Shown: piece by piece, positions 6,152 to 14,150 of the stretch | Numbering within the stretch: the stretch's first letter is position 1 | How the letters are laid out: the number at the start of each line of letters is the position of its first letter | DNA from: Candidatus Methylomirabilota bacterium | Lineage (GTDB): Bacteria > Methylomirabilota > Methylomirabilia > Methylomirabilales > CSP1-5 | DNA length: 17,692 nucleotides | Direction of reading: 5' to 3' | Assembly (NCBI GenBank): GCA_023249165.1 | Contig: JAHFDE010000030.1 | Span: 1-17,692, forward strand | The notes under the pieces: generated by a model | Seen by the model: only the letters and a program-made list of their open reading frames with translations | What the model was told of the DNA's origin: nothing | Database searches by the model: none | Position numbers and translations under genes: made by a program

Positions 6152-6937
6152 ATGCCGGATGTGACGATGAAGGAGCTCTTGGAAGCGGGGGTCCACTTCG
6201 GACACCAGACCAAGCGCTGGAACCCGAAGATGAAGAAGTATCTCTTCGGGGAGCGGAACGGCATCTATATCATCGACCTCCAGAAGACCATCGAGAAGTT
6301 CAATGAGGCGTGCCGGTTCATCGGGGAGCTCGCGGGGCGTGGAGATTCGGTCCTCTTTGTGGGGACCAAGCGGCAGGCGGCTGATTCCGTCAAAGAAGGG
6401 GCGGAGCGGAGCGGGATGTTTTACGTGCATCATCGCTGGCTCGGCGGGACCTTGACGAATTTCCAGACCATCCGGAAGAGCGTCAACCGGCTCAAACAAC
6501 TGGAGCAGATGCAGTCGGATGGCAGCCTCGAGGGGCTCCCAAAAAAGGAGGCGCTGCATCTCGGCCGCGAGATCGAAAAGCTGAACCGGACGCTGGCGGG
6601 GATCAAGGAAATGAGTCGGCTGCCCGGGGCCGTCGTGGTCGTCGATACCAAGCGGGAGCGGATCGCCGTTCGGGAGGCCCGGCGCCTTGGCATCCCCGTG
6701 GTGGCTCTGGTGGACACCAACTGTGATCCGGAGGAGATTGACTATCCGATCCCGGGCAATGATGATGCCATCCGCTCCATCAAACTGATCACGTCTCGAT
6801 TGGCCGACGCGGTTCTAGAGGGGCGGGGGACCGTTGACCGGGGACTGGAACGGGAGATGCTCGAGGGGGCCGAGGCGGTCAATGTGGGCTCGGTCGAGGC
6901 GCTGCCGGCCGTCAAGGAGGAGGCCGAAGCCCTGTAA
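6152..6937 (+). CDS. rpsB: 30S ribosomal protein S2
   Basis: Late-assembling small-subunit protein near the mRNA exit, needed for S1 binding. Family signatures: MKELLEAGVHFGHQTKRWNPKM at the start, YLFGERNGIYIIDLQKT, VLFVGTKRQA, RWLGGTLTNFQTI, RLPGAVVVVDTKRE, AVREARRLGIPVVALVDTNCDP and IPGNDDAIRSI near the C-terminus. About 261 residues, within the family range. A strong ribosome-binding site, AGGAGG (6141-6146), lies five bases before ATG 6152. It is followed by tsf, the near-universal rpsB-tsf pair. The acidic C-terminal tail is variable in the family. Confidence 0.98.
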   Translation: MPDVTMKELLEAGVHFGHQTKRWNPKMKKYLFGERNGIYIIDLQKTIEKFNEACRFIGELAGRGDSVLFVGTKRQAADSVKEGAERSGMFYVHHRWLGGTLTNFQTIRKSVNRLKQLEQMQSDGSLEGLPKKEALHLGREIEKLNRTLAGIKEMSRLPGAVVVVDTKRERIAVREARRLGIPVVALVDTNCDPEEIDYPIPGNDDAIRSIKLITSRLADAVLEGRGTVDRGLEREMLEGAEAVNVGSVEALPAVKEEAEAL

Positions 6938-7000
6938 GATGTCGACCGCTAGCGGCAGACCGTCCGCGAGGGCTTGGACGGCCGGAATGGGAAATCCCTG

Positions 7001-7621
7001 ATGGAGATCGCGGCGTCGCAGGTCAAGGAGCTCCGAATCAAAACCGGGGCGGGCGTGATGGAGTGCAAGTCAGCCCTGGCGGAGGCTCGGGGGGATTTCG
7101 AACGGGCAGTCGCCATCCTCCGGGAGCGGGGGATGGCGAAGGCGGCCCGGAAGGCGGGGCGGACGGCGACCGATGGACTGATCGTCGCCTACGTCCATCC
7201 CGGCGGCCGGATCGGGGTGTTGATCGAGGTGAACTGCGAGACCGATTTTGTGGCCCGGACCGAACAATTCCAGGCCTTGACCAAGGATCTGGCGATGCAT
7301 GTGGCGGCCATGAATCCCCTCTACCTTCGGCGGGAGGAGGTGCCCGAGACGGTGCTCGCCGAGGAGCGGCGAATCTTGCAGGTGCAGGCAGCGGGCAGCA
7401 GTAAGGCGCCCGAGGTCGTCGAGCGGATTGTGCAGGGCCGGCTGGAGAAATTCTTTGTCGAGACGTGTTTGATGAACCAGCCCTTTGTCAAGGACCCAGA
7501 GCGGACAGTCGAACAGGTCATCCAGGAGGCCATCAGCACGATCGGGGAAAACATCGTGGTCCGGCGCTTCTGCCGATACCAACTCGGCGAGGCGTCCGAC
7601 GACAAGAGTCGGATGTCCTAG
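7001..7621 (+). CDS. tsf: Elongation factor Ts, short form
   Basis: Guanine nucleotide exchange factor that recharges EF-Tu with GTP. The N-terminal UBA-like helix bundle (IKTGAGVMECKSALAEARGDFERAVAILRERG) is followed by the EF-Tu-contacting motif TDFVAR at residues 81-86, then a C-terminal domain ending GENIVVRRFCRY. About 206 residues, so it is the short Thermus-like form rather than the roughly 280-residue E. coli type. ATG 7001 is chosen because the product then starts M-E-I-A-A-S-Q-V-K-E-L-R and GGGA lies eight bases upstream; TTG 6974 would add nine unconserved residues. Its last codons and stop lie inside a 14-base repeat unit, so the C-terminal tail beyond about RYQLGE may be repeat-derived. 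Confidence 0.96.
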   Translation: MEIAASQVKELRIKTGAGVMECKSALAEARGDFERAVAILRERGMAKAARKAGRTATDGLIVAYVHPGGRIGVLIEVNCETDFVARTEQFQALTKDLAMHVAAMNPLYLRREEVPETVLAEERRILQVQAAGSSKAPEVVERIVQGRLEKFFVETCLMNQPFVKDPERTVEQVIQEAISTIGENIVVRRFCRYQLGEASDDKSRMS

Positions 7622-7706
7622 GTCCGATGTCCGAGGTCTCGAGGAGCTCGACTTCGCGGAGTCTTGGCAGAACGGAGTTCCGATGACATCGGACGCCGGA
7701 CCTCGG
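7608..7706. repeat. GTCCGATGTC repeat family spanning tsf end and pyrH leader
   Basis: Two 14-base tandem units, GTCGGATGTCCTAG (7608-7621) and GTCCGATGTCCGAG (7622-7635), straddle the tsf stop. Inverted copies follow: GACATCGGAC at 7685-7694 pairs exactly with 7622-7631, and GACCTCGG at 7699-7706 pairs with 7631-7638. CCGATGACATCGG (7680-7692) is a palindrome by itself. Alternative pairings are possible, so several folds could compete in the pyrH leader. Confidence 0.75.
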
Positions 7707-7722
7707 ACGTGCAGACGTAGCT

Positions 7723-8439
7723 ATGGACCTCAAATACAAGCGAATCGTCCTCAAGGTCAGTGGGGAGGCGTTGGCGGGAGATCAGGGGTATGGAATCAGC
7801 CCCGAGGTGATTCGCTTTGTCGCCGGGGAAATCGAGGCGGTCCACGCTTTGGGGGTCCAGATCGCGGTCGTGGTGGGGGGCGGCAATATCTTCCGCGGCC
7901 TGGCGGCGACCGCGGCCGGCATGGATCGGGCCACCGCCGACTACATGGGGATGTTGGCGACGGTCCTGAACGGTCTGGCGCTGCAGGATGCCCTGGAGAA
8001 GCGCTGGGTTGACACGCGCGTACAGTCGGCCATGGAGATGCGAGAGGTTGCGGAGCCCTTCATTCGCCGTCGGGCCATCCGGCATTTGGAGAAGGGTCGG
8101 GTGGTGATCTTTGTCGGCGGGACCGGCAATCCATACTTCTCGACGGACACCGCGGCGGCGCTCAGGGCCATCGAGATCGGGGCAGAGGTCGTCTTTAAGG
8201 CCACGAAGGTGGACGGGGTGTATACGGCCGATCCGCTGCAGGATGCGACCGCCCAGAAGTTCGAAGAGCTAAGCTATATCGAGGTGCTCAGTCAGAAGCT
8301 GAAGGTGATGGATTCCACGGCCATCTCGCTCTGTATGGACAACCGGTTTCCCATCGTGGTCTTCAACCTCCATGAACGCGGACGCTTGAAGGGGCTGGTG
8401 TTGGGGGAGCGAGTGGGGACCATCGTCAAGGAACGGTAG
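7723..8439 (+). CDS. pyrH: UMP kinase
   Basis: Bacterial hexameric uridylate kinase: ATP + UMP to ADP + UDP, in pyrimidine nucleotide synthesis, normally GTP-activated and UTP-inhibited. Amino-acid-kinase fold signatures are YKRIVLKVSGEAL at the start, VVVGGGNIFRG, MGMLATVLNGLALQDAL, FVGGTGNPYFSTDTAAALRA, KATKVDGVYTADP and the C-terminal VVFNLHERG. 238 residues, the typical size. ATG 7723 is the only sensible start, yet no clear Shine-Dalgarno site precedes it (GACGTAGCT); the leader is made of inverted repeats. frr begins three bases after its stop. The tsf-pyrH-frr order is widespread. Confidence 0.98.
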   Translation: MDLKYKRIVLKVSGEALAGDQGYGISPEVIRFVAGEIEAVHALGVQIAVVVGGGNIFRGLAATAAGMDRATADYMGMLATVLNGLALQDALEKRWVDTRVQSAMEMREVAEPFIRRRAIRHLEKGRVVIFVGGTGNPYFSTDTAAALRAIEIGAEVVFKATKVDGVYTADPLQDATAQKFEELSYIEVLSQKLKVMDSTAISLCMDNRFPIVVFNLHERGRLKGLVLGERVGTIVKER

Positions 8440-8442
8440 GCC

Positions 8443-9000
8443 ATGGTCAAGGATGTGTTGGATCGGGCAGAGGGGGCCATGAAGAAGGGGGTCGAGTCGG
8501 TGGGGCGGGACTTTGCCGGGGTCCGAACCGGTCGCGCTTCTACGGCGCTCCTGCAAGGGATCACCGTGGAATGTTATGGAAGCATGACTCCGCTCCAGCA
8601 GGTGGCCACCGTGGCCACCCCCGAGACCCGTCTGATCACCATCCAGCCCTGGGATCCGAACCTGGTTGCAGCCATCGAAAAGGCGATTCTGAAATCGGGC
8701 CTGGGGATTACTCCCTCGAACGACGGGCGGGCGATCCGGATCGCCATCCCGCCCCTCACTGAAGAGCGGCGAAAGGAGTTGGTCCGTGTCGTGCGGCGCA
8801 TCGCGGAAGAGGGGCGGGTTGCCATTCGGAATCTCCGGCGCGACGCCAACGAAAAGCTCAAGGTCCTCGAGAAGCAGAAGAAGATCACCGAAGATGATCT
8901 CAAGAAAGGTAGCGAATCGGTCCAGAAGCTCACCGACAAGTACATCAAGGAACTCGAGATGGCCTTGACCACCAAGGAGAAGGAGATCCTTGAGTTCTGA
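8443..9000 (+). CDS. frr: Ribosome recycling factor
   Basis: Splits the post-termination ribosome together with EF-G. The 185-residue protein has the standard RRF layout: long-helix start (VLDRAEGAMKKGVESV), the conserved VRTGRAS, YGSMTPLQQVATV, ITIQPWDPN, IEKAILKSGLGI, PSNDGRAIRI and PPLTEERRKELV, then the charged coiled-coil helices with AIRNLRRDANEKLK. Only three bases separate it from pyrH, so the two are almost certainly co-transcribed; AAGGA about nine bases upstream can serve ATG 8443. It is followed by 146 bases without a supported gene, where many bacteria carry uppS. Confidence 0.98.
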   Translation: MVKDVLDRAEGAMKKGVESVGRDFAGVRTGRASTALLQGITVECYGSMTPLQQVATVATPETRLITIQPWDPNLVAAIEKAILKSGLGITPSNDGRAIRIAIPPLTEERRKELVRVVRRIAEEGRVAIRNLRRDANEKLKVLEKQKKITEDDLKKGSESVQKLTDKYIKELEMALTTKEKEILEF

Positions 9001-9146
9001 CAGACGTCCCCTCGCGGCCAGGCGTGGCTCTTGAACGCTTTCTTCCACCCCTCCCCCGACGATCTTTTTTCTTTTCCTCTGCCCAGTCGCAGACATGCCT
9101 CCCGGGACCCCCGGAAGGCCGAGTTGTCTCTCGTGGGGATCTGGCC

Positions 9147-9941
9147 GTGCACGGCAGAAGGCTCCTAAGCGCCCTGATCCTCCTTTTTCCCTTTCTCCTC
9201 CTCGTCATCTACGGTGGGGAAAGGGGATTTGCCCTGCTGGCGATGGTGGCCGCGGTGATCAGCGTGTGGGAGTTCACCCGGCTGGTAGATCCCTCCGTGC
9301 CCTGGCGGGCGCTGGCTCTGCTGGGGGCGGCCGGGCTTGTGGGGGCGACCGCATTGGGCGGTATGGAGTGGTTCGGTCCGGGCGTGCTGCTCTTGCTGTT
9401 GCTGGAGCTTTCCCGTGTCGTCGGGGGTGGAGAGGACATGGAGGCCAACCTTCGTCACGCCACCCTCTGTGTTGTCGGGGTCCTGTATGTTGCCGGTCCC
9501 CTGAGCTTCGCCGTCGCCCTCAGAGGGATGCCGGAGGGGGTGCGCTACATCCTTGTCGCGTGCACCATTGTCTGGATTGGAGATACCGCCGCATTCTACA
9601 TAGGGTCAAGCCTGGGGCGGCGGCCGTTGGCCCCGCGGCTCAGCCCCAAGAAATCTGTCGAGGGGAGTGTGGCCGGATTGGTGGCGAGCATGCTCGCGTC
9701 CTGGTTGGGTACGCGCGCCTTGGGCATGCCGGTCCCCTTCCTCTCCAGCCTCCTTTTGGGAGCCGTGATCGGGGGTGCGGGGCAGCTGGGAGACTTGGTC
9801 GAGTCTGGCATCAAACGCGCCTTCCACGTGAAAGACACGAGTGACCTCATCCCGGGTCATGGAGGGATGCTCGACAGGATGGACAGCCTCCTCTTTGCAC
9901 TCCCCGTCTTCTACCTCTGGGTCAGGATGGAATGGATCTAG
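9147..9941 (+). CDS. cdsA: Phosphatidate cytidylyltransferase (CDP-diglyceride synthase)
   Basis: Integral membrane enzyme converting phosphatidic acid and CTP to CDP-diacylglycerol, the precursor of all phospholipids. The C-terminal half carries the CDP-DAG synthase signature: SGIKRAFHVKD, then IPGHGGMLDRMD with the conserved histidine, glycines and aspartates. WIGDTAAFYIGS and LSPKKSVEGSVAG come before it. Several hydrophobic segments run from the N-terminus. GTG 9147 was chosen because GGGGA lies seven bases upstream and the protein then starts at its first TM helix with about 264 residues, the family size. The open frame extends back to 9024, but that part (proline- and serine-rich) does not look like CdsA. 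Its end overlaps lnt by ten bases. Confidence 0.92.
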   Translation: MHGRRLLSALILLFPFLLLVIYGGERGFALLAMVAAVISVWEFTRLVDPSVPWRALALLGAAGLVGATALGGMEWFGPGVLLLLLLELSRVVGGGEDMEANLRHATLCVVGVLYVAGPLSFAVALRGMPEGVRYILVACTIVWIGDTAAFYIGSSLGRRPLAPRLSPKKSVEGSVAGLVASMLASWLGTRALGMPVPFLSSLLLGAVIGGAGQLGDLVESGIKRAFHVKDTSDLIPGHGGMLDRMDSLLFALPVFYLWVRMEWI

Positions 9942-11497
9942 CGGCGGCGCGAGAAAGCCCTCTCGCTTGGTGCGTGATGGTCTCGCGGGGAGGCCTGGCA
10001 GCCTTGAGCGGCGTCCTCCTTGCGCTGAGCTTTCCCAGGTTTGACTTGGCCCCTCTCGCCTTCGTGGCCCTCATCCCGCTCCTGGTAGGGCTGGACGGCG
10101 TCCCTGCCCTGCAGGGCACGTATCTGGGGATCATCGCAGGGGCAGTCTTCTCGCTCATGAGCATCCCCTGGGTTGTTCATACGATGACCGCGTACGGAGG
10201 GCTTCCCCTCCCTGTCGGCGTCCTGCTTCTTGTCGCGCTTTCGCTCTACCTTGCGCTCTACGTGGGGGTCTTTGCGTTCGGGGTCACGCGACTGTCACCC
10301 GAAGGCGGTCTCGGCTATCTCGTGGGTGCTGCGACTCTGTGGGTCGGCCTCGAATATCTGCGCACCTTCCTCTTGACCGGCTTTCCCTGGAATCTCCTCG
10401 GGTATACCCAGTACAGGAGCCTTTCGATCATCCAGGTCGCATCAATCACGGGCGTCTACGGGGTCTCATTTCTGCTGGTCCTGGTCAATGCCGCGGTGGC
10501 GCTCGCTTGTCTTCACGTGCGACGGAGCGCGCGGCAGGCCTTGATGCCCGTGCTGGGGGTAGGCGTGCTCCTCATCGGGACAGTGGTGTTCGGCATGGGA
10601 CGGAGGGTGTCGGCCGAGATTCCCCTGAGGGAGATCCGGGTATCGGTCGTCCAGGGGAATATCGAGCAGGGGATCAAGTGGGACCCGGGGTTCGCGGGCC
10701 GGACGATCGCCGTCTATGATCGTCTGACCCGCAGGGCAGACCGGGAGGCGGACCTCATCGTCTGGCCCGAGACCGCCGTCCCTTTTTTCCTCCGGGAGGG
10801 GGGACCGTTGACACGACGGGTCCTCAACCTCGCGATGGAGGTACAGGCGCCTCTTTTGGTCGGGAGCCCGGATCGCGTGAGCGACGCCTCGCCTCGCTAC
10901 TACAACAGCGCCTTCCTCATCTCGCCGGCGGGGGAGATTGTGCAAAAATATGATAAGATGCATCTGGTCCCCTTTGGGGAATACGTTCCCTTGTCATCGC
11001 TCCTCTTTTTCGTGCACAAAATGGCGGCCGGGATCGGCGATTTTAGCGCCGGAGAGGCCTTCACGGTCTTCGAGACCCCCAAGGGACGCTTTGGGGTTCT
11101 GATCTGCTTTGAGACCATCTTTCCCGATCAGGTCCGTCGGTACGTTCTCGCCGGGGCCGACTTCCTGGTGAATATCACCAATGACGCCTGGTTCGGGGAC
11201 TCCGCTGCCCCATATCAGCATCTGAGTATGGCTGCGCTGCGGGCGGTGGAAAACGGGGTCTACTTGGTGCGGGCGGCGAACACCGGGATCTCCGCCCTGG
11301 TCGCCCCGTCGGGCCAGATCCTGGAGCAGTCAGACCTCTTTGTCGAGGCCGTCCTGTCGGCAACGATGGCTCCCCGGTCGGGGGGGACGTTCTATACGAG
11401 ACGCGGGGATCTGTTCGCCTGGGGCTCTGTGCTCATCAGCCTCTTCCTCCTGGCCTCCAGGAGGCGGGCGGGGCGCAAGGAAAGGAGGAGACGATGA
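9932..11497 (+). CDS. lnt: Apolipoprotein N-acyltransferase
   Basis: Inner-membrane enzyme that transfers the third acyl chain to the N-terminal cysteine of lipoproteins, completing them for Lol export. The N-terminal half is a multi-helix membrane domain (TM segments from about residue 20 to 230, with FPWNLLGYTQY). The C-terminal half is a nitrilase-like domain whose catalytic triad is visible: E280 in WPETAVP, K342 in KYDKMHLVPFGEYVP and C392 in LICFETIFP. NITNDAWFG and RAANTGIS are further family motifs, and a last TM helix precedes a basic tail. 521 residues, full length. It starts inside the cdsA end and its TGA overlaps the prfB ATG (ATGA), implying translational coupling. Substrate diacyl-lipoproteins would be made by Lgt/LspA encoded elsewhere. 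Confidence 0.96.
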   Translation: MDLAAARESPLAWCVMVSRGGLAALSGVLLALSFPRFDLAPLAFVALIPLLVGLDGVPALQGTYLGIIAGAVFSLMSIPWVVHTMTAYGGLPLPVGVLLLVALSLYLALYVGVFAFGVTRLSPEGGLGYLVGAATLWVGLEYLRTFLLTGFPWNLLGYTQYRSLSIIQVASITGVYGVSFLLVLVNAAVALACLHVRRSARQALMPVLGVGVLLIGTVVFGMGRRVSAEIPLREIRVSVVQGNIEQGIKWDPGFAGRTIAVYDRLTRRADREADLIVWPETAVPFFLREGGPLTRRVLNLAMEVQAPLLVGSPDRVSDASPRYYNSAFLISPAGEIVQKYDKMHLVPFGEYVPLSSLLFFVHKMAAGIGDFSAGEAFTVFETPKGRFGVLICFETIFPDQVRRYVLAGADFLVNITNDAWFGDSAAPYQHLSMAALRAVENGVYLVRAANTGISALVAPSGQILEQSDLFVEAVLSATMAPRSGGTFYTRRGDLFAWGSVLISLFLLASRRRAGRKERRRR

Positions 11498-12601
11498 CGG
11501 TCGAACTCGGTAAGCGACTTGAGGCGGCAGTGGCGAAAATCGAAAACCTCTGGGCCTATCTTTGACCTGCCGGCGAAGGCACAGCGGGCTGAACAGTTAG
11601 AGCAGATCGCCCAGGGCCCTGACTTTTGGAAGGAACCGGATCGAGCCCAACGGCTTCTCAGGGAGCTCGGGGAGCTGAAGGAGACACTGTCACTCCACGC
11701 TGCGCTCAGGAGTGAGGTCGAAGATCAGCGAACAATGCTGGAACTGGCTCGGGAGGCGGACGACGAGGAGGCCCTCAAGGAGGTCGAGGGAACGGTCAAG
11801 ACGTTGGAGCAACGGATCAGCGATCTGGAGCTCCGCGTTCTCCTCTCTGGCCCCCACGATCGTGGGAATGCCATCCTCTCGATCAATCCGGGGGCGGGCG
11901 GGACCGAGTCCCAGGATTGGGCCCAGATGCTGCTGCGGATGTACGTGCGCTGGTGTGACGGCAGAGGCTTGAAGACGCAGGTCCTCGATCTCCAGCCGGG
12001 GGAGGAAGCGGGGATCAAGGGGGCGGTCGTTTCTGTCGTCGGTCCCTACGCGTACGGCACCCTCAAGGCCGAGGTGGGGGTCCATCGCCTCGTCCGGATT
12101 TCACCGTTTGATGCCAGCCACCGACGGCACACCTCCTTTGCCTCGGTGGCGGTCCTGCCCGAGGTGGAGGAGGTCGAGGTGGTGATTAACGAGAAGGACC
12201 TGAAGATCGAGACCTTCCGGGCAAGCGGGCATGGGGGGCAACACGTGAACGTGACCGACTCGGCCGTCCGGATCACCCACCTCCCGACCGGGACTGTGGT
12301 CTCGTGCCAGAATGAGCGCTCCCAGCACAAGAACAAGGCCCTCGCCATGAAGGTGCTCCGATCCCGACTGTATGAACATTTCCGGGAGAAACAGGAGCAG
12401 GAGATGCAGGCGTTGGCCGGTGAAAAGAAGGAGATCGCCTGGGGATCGCAGATCCGATCCTATATCCTCGCGCCGTATCAGCTCGTGAAGGACCATCGCA
12501 CAGGCGTGGAGACCGGGAACGTCGAGGCGGTCCTGAGTGGGGCGATCGACCCCTTCGTGAACGCCTATCTGTTTCAGCCGGCTCGCCGCCTTTCACCTTG
12601 A
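11494..12601 (+). CDS. prfB: Peptide chain release factor 2, with programmed +1 frameshift
   Basis: RF2 ends translation at UAA and UGA. The gene is read as 11494-11562, then after skipping T 11563 as 11564-12601, giving about 368 residues, the normal RF2 length. Zero-frame reading from ATG 11494 meets TGA at 11563 in the context TAT CTT TGA C, the classic autoregulatory frameshift: low RF2 lets ribosomes shift +1 and make more RF2. The join reads ..LWAYL-DLPAKAQ.. and aligns with other RF2s (..GYL-DYDAK..). Downstream are the RF2 stop-codon recognition motif SPF in RISPFDASHRR and the catalytic GGQ with Q about 249 in SGHGGQHVN. AAGGAGGAG precedes ATG 11494. The ATG overlaps the lnt stop. 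Annotating only from 11519 would lose the true N-terminus. Confidence 0.96.
11551..11566 (+). promoter_or_regulatory. prfB: RF2 +1 recoding site
   Basis: TGGGCCTATCTTTGAC: slippery CTT (11560-11562), in-frame TGA (11563-11565) and the following C, the best-characterised bacterial +1 frameshift context. The upstream element that would pair with 16S rRNA is only TGGG here, weaker than the E. coli AGGGGG. Confidence 0.93.
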
Positions 12602-12606
12602 CAGAC

Positions 12607-12636
12607 TTGAATGTTCCTCTTTACACTTTTCAGAAT
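12607..12636 (+). promoter_or_regulatory. Weak promoter candidate before lysS
   Basis: TTGAAT (12607-12612) and CAGAAT (12631-12636) are 18 bases apart in the short prfB-lysS gap. Both boxes match consensus at four of six positions. lysS could equally be read through from prfB. Confidence 0.25.
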
Positions 12637-12662
12637 ACGACCACGTCACAGTGGAGGTCGGG

Positions 12663-14150
12663 GTGGAAGAGAGCAGTCCGCTGATCCGGGAGCGGCAGGG
12701 GAAGCTCGAGAAGCTGCGACGGATGGGGATCGACCCATACGGCTCGCGTTGGGAAGTCACCGCGCTGGCCGGTGACCTTCAGCAGCAGTACCGCGACACG
12801 GCGGCCGCCTTCTTCGATTCCAAGGCGGTGGCCGTCAGCCTGGCCGGTCGGCTGATGACGCTGCGCGACCATGGGAAGACGACCTTCGCCGATCTGAAGG
12901 ACCGCACCGGCCAGATCCAGATCTACCTGCGCGAGGACCGGCTCGGAAACGAGGCGTACACCCTCCTGAAATGGACGGATATCGGCGATTTTCTAGGGGT
13001 CACGGGTCGCCTCTTTCGGACCCGCACCGGCGAGCTCACCGTTGCGGCTGCGGAGTTCCGTCTGTTGACCAAGTCTCTCCGCCCTCTGCCAGAGAAGTGG
13101 CATGGCCTCGTCGACGTGGAGACCCGCTACCGGCAGCGGTATCTCGACCTGGTGGCAAACCCGGAGGTGGCGACGGTCTTTCACCGCCGCTCGCTGCTGA
13201 TCCGCGAGGTCCGTCAGTTCTTCGACCAGCGGGGATTCCTCGAGGTGGAGACCCCCATGATGCAGCTCGTGGCGGGGGGAGCCGCTGCTCGGCCTTTCAT
13301 CACCCACCACAACGCCCTGGACATGGATCTCTATCTGCGCATCGCCCCGGAGCTTTACCTGAAGCGCCTGTTGGTGGGTGGGCTGGAGCGGGTATACGAA
13401 ATCAACCGCAACTTCCGGAACGAGGGGATCGATACACGCCATAATCCCGAATTCACCATGCTGGAGTTCTATCAGGCGTACGCGGATTATCATGATCTAA
13501 TGATCCTGACGGAGGAGTTCCTCCCCCATCTCTGTCGGGTTCTCCTCGGCGGGGAGGAGCTCACGTACCAGGGCGTGCGGATCAATCTCTCTCCCCCCTG
13601 GCCCCGCTTGACGGTCGTAGAGGCACTCCGGAAGGTGGGCGGAATCCCAGAGGAGGATCTGGAAGGTGCGGAGCGGCTGCGGGCCGTGGCCGCCCATCGC
13701 GGCATCCCGGTCCAGGCGGGGTGGGGATGGGGCAAGCTTGTCGACGCGCTGATGGCGCATCTGGTGGAGCCCCACCTGGTCCAGCCGACGTTCCTCCTCG
13801 ACTTCCCCCTCGAGCTGTCCCCCCTGGCCAGGAGTCAGCCGGACGATCCTCGCCTGGCCCAGCGGTTCGAGCTGTTCGTGGCGGGGCTCGAGCTGGCGAA
13901 CGCCTATACGGAGCTGAACGATCCTCAGGAGCAGCGTCAGCGCCTCGAGGAACAGCTGCGGGCGCGAGAGGGCGGAGATGAGGAGGCTCACCGGATGGAT
14001 GAGGATTTCGTCCGCGCGCTCGAGTACGGGATGCCACCGGCGGCGGGCGAGGGGATCGGGATCGACCGTCTGGTCATGCTTTTCGCCGATTCACCCTCCA
14101 TTCGCGACGTCATCCTGTTTCCGCAGCTCCGCCCGAAGGAGCAGGGATGA
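12663..14150 (+). CDS. lysS: Lysyl-tRNA synthetase, class II
   Basis: Charges tRNA-Lys. The N-terminal OB-fold anticodon-binding domain includes VSLAGRLMTLRDHGKTTFAD and LKDRTGQIQIYL. The class II catalytic core follows with YRQRYLDLVANPEV, FLEVETPMM, motif 2 as FRNEGIDTRHNPEFTMLEFY, LDFPLELSPLA, ELANAYTELNDP and motif 3 GIGIDRLVMLFADSPSIRDV. About 495 residues, normal for bacterial LysRS. GTG 12663 was preferred because GGAGG (12653-12657) lies five bases before it; GTG 12651 would add four residues and place that site inside the gene. One expected family stretch (normally KPFITHHN) reads ARPFITHHN, a minor variation. Its TGA overlaps the ATG of lolC (ATGA). Confidence 0.97.
   Translation: MEESSPLIRERQGKLEKLRRMGIDPYGSRWEVTALAGDLQQQYRDTAAAFFDSKAVAVSLAGRLMTLRDHGKTTFADLKDRTGQIQIYLREDRLGNEAYTLLKWTDIGDFLGVTGRLFRTRTGELTVAAAEFRLLTKSLRPLPEKWHGLVDVETRYRQRYLDLVANPEVATVFHRRSLLIREVRQFFDQRGFLEVETPMMQLVAGGAAARPFITHHNALDMDLYLRIAPELYLKRLLVGGLERVYEINRNFRNEGIDTRHNPEFTMLEFYQAYADYHDLMILTEEFLPHLCRVLLGGEELTYQGVRINLSPPWPRLTVVEALRKVGGIPEEDLEGAERLRAVAAHRGIPVQAGWGWGKLVDALMAHLVEPHLVQPTFLLDFPLELSPLARSQPDDPRLAQRFELFVAGLELANAYTELNDPQEQRQRLEEQLRAREGGDEEAHRMDEDFVRALEYGMPPAAGEGIGIDRLVMLFADSPSIRDVILFPQLRPKEQG

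Noticed and set aside
9024..9146. N-terminal extension of cdsA
   Set aside because: The residues are unlike CdsA or a signal peptide, and GTG 9147 has a good ribosome-binding site and gives the family length.
11519..11562. prfB starting in the +1 frame at 11519
   Set aside because: It would miss the ATG with AAGGAGGAG at 11494 and ignore the CTT TGA C recoding site; the zero-frame leader matches the RF2 N-terminus.
11563..11565. Nonsense mutation in prfB
   Set aside because: The TGA is in the standard programmed frameshift context and the protein continues in +1 at the expected residue.
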